Below are positions 61,560 to 64,000 of a stretch of 64,000 bases of DNA, piece after piece. Origin of the DNA: Paraspadella gotoi (Eukaryota; Chaetognatha); the NCBI GenBank assembly GCA_051294375.1, contig CM119264.1:22386709-22450708 (forward strand), read 5' to 3'. Every line of letters starts with the position of its first letter. The first letter of the stretch is position 1. The notes under the pieces are model-generated. The model ran no database searches and had not been told where the DNA came from. It saw nothing but the letters and a program-made list of their open reading frames with translations. The translations under genes were made by a program, and so were the position numbers.

Positions 61560-62990
61560 GAAACAATATGCGTTTTGAGCGAAAAAGAAAAATTGAAAAA
61601 AAAGGAAAAAAAAGATTAGAGAATTTATGCCAAGGATACAAGCGAGGGAATAAATGCGAGGAAAGTGAAATGTGACACAGGAAACACTACTACGAACGGA
61701 GACCACACACCAGAGATATGAATGAGTCATGTGGAAGCTTGCACTATGGAAACGAATACAGACAAATCCGTAGAGCGCCGAGACGACAAGCGACTGTGAC
61801 CGAACCTACGCACCGTACTGCTCACTGCAGATAGTTACGAAAGTCATGATGACTGAAACTAAGTTGTAGCTGTCACTGTTGAATATAGTATCATATACCG
61901 ATATATAATCAGTTGTTAAGATAATATGATTTATGTCCTTTCGTATTTCATAACGCGCAACGAAGCATTTAAATTATTATATTACCGTTCGGTTATAAGT
62001 TAAAAATTTGTTTCTGTGAGGATCTATTATATACCATATGATTTTTATTTTATACTCCTAGGAATGTCATGAAGGAAAATAAGCTTAAAATTGTAGATAA
62101 AGTGGGGAATTAATATAAGCGAAAAATTTAATATAAATATGAAAATATTTCTTATAGAGTGGCTAAATAAATATAGTTAGAAATGAAAAACCAGTTATTA
62201 AAAAATATCTATAGAAATTCAGCCATATGAGAATTAGACGTGTGGAGGGATGATGATGATTATATTAGAGAGTATGATTGTAACGTGGCGATGGATGGAT
62301 TTTTCAGGAGAGTATTGGAGTGAGGAAAGGAACCGAATGATATGACTGGTGACGAATTTATAAAAGGAGAGGAGAGGGTTGCTATTACTACTTTTCAATT
62401 AACTTTTCCGGAAGCTCTATTAGGAATCTTTTCTTAAAAAACATAATAATGTTTTAAAAAATAATCTTTGCCCATTTCGTGGTTAGATATATTAATAAAT
62501 AAAAATTTTTTAAAAGCTTCTCTAGTGCCAACAACCCAATGAAACTAATTTCAGAAAATTAGTTTAGTGACACCAATTGAAAACCGATTAGTAATAGAAT
62601 GCCGAAAATATGAGAATTGTTGAGGAGAGAATTAAAAAGTTACTTAAATTTTGATTTAGCATTCAATTTTGGCCCGCCTTAGTGCGGCATACGCCAAAGG
62701 CTGCTGCTGAGTCTCTCTCCAAATAATGAGCTCAATGAGCAAGTCAATCTGCATTTTATTACTACGCAAGATTTCTCTCTCAGATCTCTACCACATGTGC
62801 TCAATATACGGATAATATGCAGTTTCAAAGAGAAGTTATACAAGAATAGAAGAAGAAAAGCGACGTCAGAAGTGACGAGATAGAAGAAAGAATCCACACA
62901 TATGACCAGATAAAGAAAATGTTACATAGAGAGATACATTTACATCAATTTTTCATACATACGATAAATAACTTTTAATAGAAAAGATCA
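61560..62990 (+). repeat. Repeat D, copy 2 (split)
   Basis: 61,560-61,740 and 62,680-62,990 align in order with 49,641-50,120. The 900 bases between have no counterpart there and are AT-rich, so they may be an insertion or the first copy may be deleted. Confidence 0.5.
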
Positions 62991-63289
62991 GTAAAAGAAA
63001 AGCAAAGAAAGAAAGACGAGAATATCAACCAAAAGAAGACAAGAAAGAAGAGATCCACGTGACCTCAATCTAAAGATTCCAGTCACGCGATTTTGTGGAG
63101 AAAAGAGTTGCCAGGATCAGACGGAGACAGAGACAGCAGACAGAGACCAGAGCGAAGAGAGAGACAGAGAAGGCGAGAGAGAGAACAGAGATGCCGACGC
63201 GCGAATATGAAAAGCTGAAAGTTGAATCCACTTGGGCTTTTTGTCGGAGGCCATGGAGAAGGGGAGGCCTCGCAGCAATTACTGATGGC

Positions 63290-63370
63290 CTTTGAGGAGA
63301 GCAGAGAGACGAGATAGAGAGGAGAGAGAGAGAGAGAGAGAAGAGAGAGGAGGAGAGAGAGAAGAGAAAT
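63290..63370. repeat. Impure GA microsatellite
   Basis: GA repeats with GG interruptions over about 80 bases. Confidence 0.8.
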
Positions 63371-63529
63371 GGCAAAGATTAAAATAGTCACCCATCCATA
63401 CCTGGACAATAAGCGGCAACCCTATAGCACGCTAGATCGTACGACTTTCCATACACCGGGCATACAGCGGAACACACTACGCTCCCATGATATCTGCGCA
63501 CTCGTCGCCGCCAACTCTCTTCTCTCTTT

Positions 63530-63554
63530 NNNNNNNNNNNNNNNNNNNNNNNNN
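63530..63554. other. Gap of exactly 25 N
   Basis: Immediately followed by the repeat arm-end word CTGGCATGACTTGCTGGCC. Confidence 0.97.
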
Positions 63555-63672
63555 CTGGCATGACTTGCTGGCCTGATGAGGGTCGCGGACCCTTCCGGGG
63601 AGAAAAGCTGGGGAGGAGAGAGAGAGAGCAGAGAGAGAGAGGATGAATTCGAGAAGCGGAGAGAGAGCAGAT

Positions 63673-63703
<31 letters not shown>

Positions 63704-64000
63704 GAAGTAAAGAGAAGAGAGAGAGAGAAGACAAAAAAATCACAAAATGAAAAGAGAGAGGCGAAGAAGAGGGAGAAAGGGAGAGGAGGATATTTGAGAG
63801 AGATTAAGCAAGGATAAATTAGAGAGGGGAGTTGGGTAGATACTTAGATAGGGATAGAGGAGAGCGAGGGTAAAATAAAAGAAATAGTAAGAATGAGAGA
63901 GAAAGAGAAGGTTTTTCAGCTCCTTTTTTATCATTTTTTACAAATATTAATAAAATCCAACATAATGAAGCTTGTAATAAGGCCAGAAGGACCGAAACAT
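63555..64000 (-). repeat. Fragment of the A/B repeat spacer
   Basis: Begins with the arm-end word, matches 43,733-43,960 and then 35,250-35,465. It runs off the window, so more array lies to the right. Confidence 0.85.

Overview
This window reads as nuclear DNA of a multicellular animal, probably a small-intron invertebrate such as an arthropod; I cannot name the species. Genes are split by short introns with GT/AG ends (one about 75 bases). Coding exons favour C or G at third positions, whereas the intergenic DNA is AT-rich. There is no operon structure, and (GA)n/(CT)n microsatellites are very abundant. Most long open frames are translated microsatellite or run through N tracts and are not genes.

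Layout. Bases 1-8,710 are mostly single-copy. They hold two minus-strand exons of an unrecognised hydrophilic protein, a promoter-like stretch (paired CACGTG boxes, an RFX-type X-box, a YY1-type site) and a minus-strand terminal exon. They also hold a broken Ser/Thr protein kinase lacking its catalytic core, a tRNA-Leu-like relic, and an intact two-exon gene for a 106-residue, cysteine-rich membrane protein.

Bases 8,712-47,945 are a nested array of one repeat family. Segment A (5.1 kb) occurs three times, twice direct and once inverted. Segment B (4.5 kb) occurs at least four times in both orientations. A and B are themselves diverged inverted copies of each other around a 2-kb spacer, so A+B forms a giant foldback. 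Some copies match without visible difference and others carry an indel every few tens of bases. Five gaps of exactly 25 N (and one of 10 N) lie inside this array. That pattern is what gap filling with unpolished long reads would leave, so part of the architecture may be artefact. Interrupting the array are a 1.75-kb non-repeat island, a second, broken copy of the membrane-protein gene, and a 1.24-kb non-autonomous hAT-type element with terminal inverted repeats, a target-site duplication and empty-site homologues elsewhere in the window.

Bases 47,950-63,500 are again largely single-copy. The main gene is a methanethiol oxidase / selenium-binding protein 1 homologue (about 52,604-56,034, plus strand). 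Seven exons keep good splice sites, but several small frameshifts break the frame and the C-terminal exons were not found. Minor dispersed repeats, a degenerate telomere-like tract, CT-rich DNA and one possible first exon make up the rest. The window ends in another fragment of the A/B repeat.

No pathway links these genes. I found no CRISPR array, rRNA, intact tRNA or autonomous transposase.
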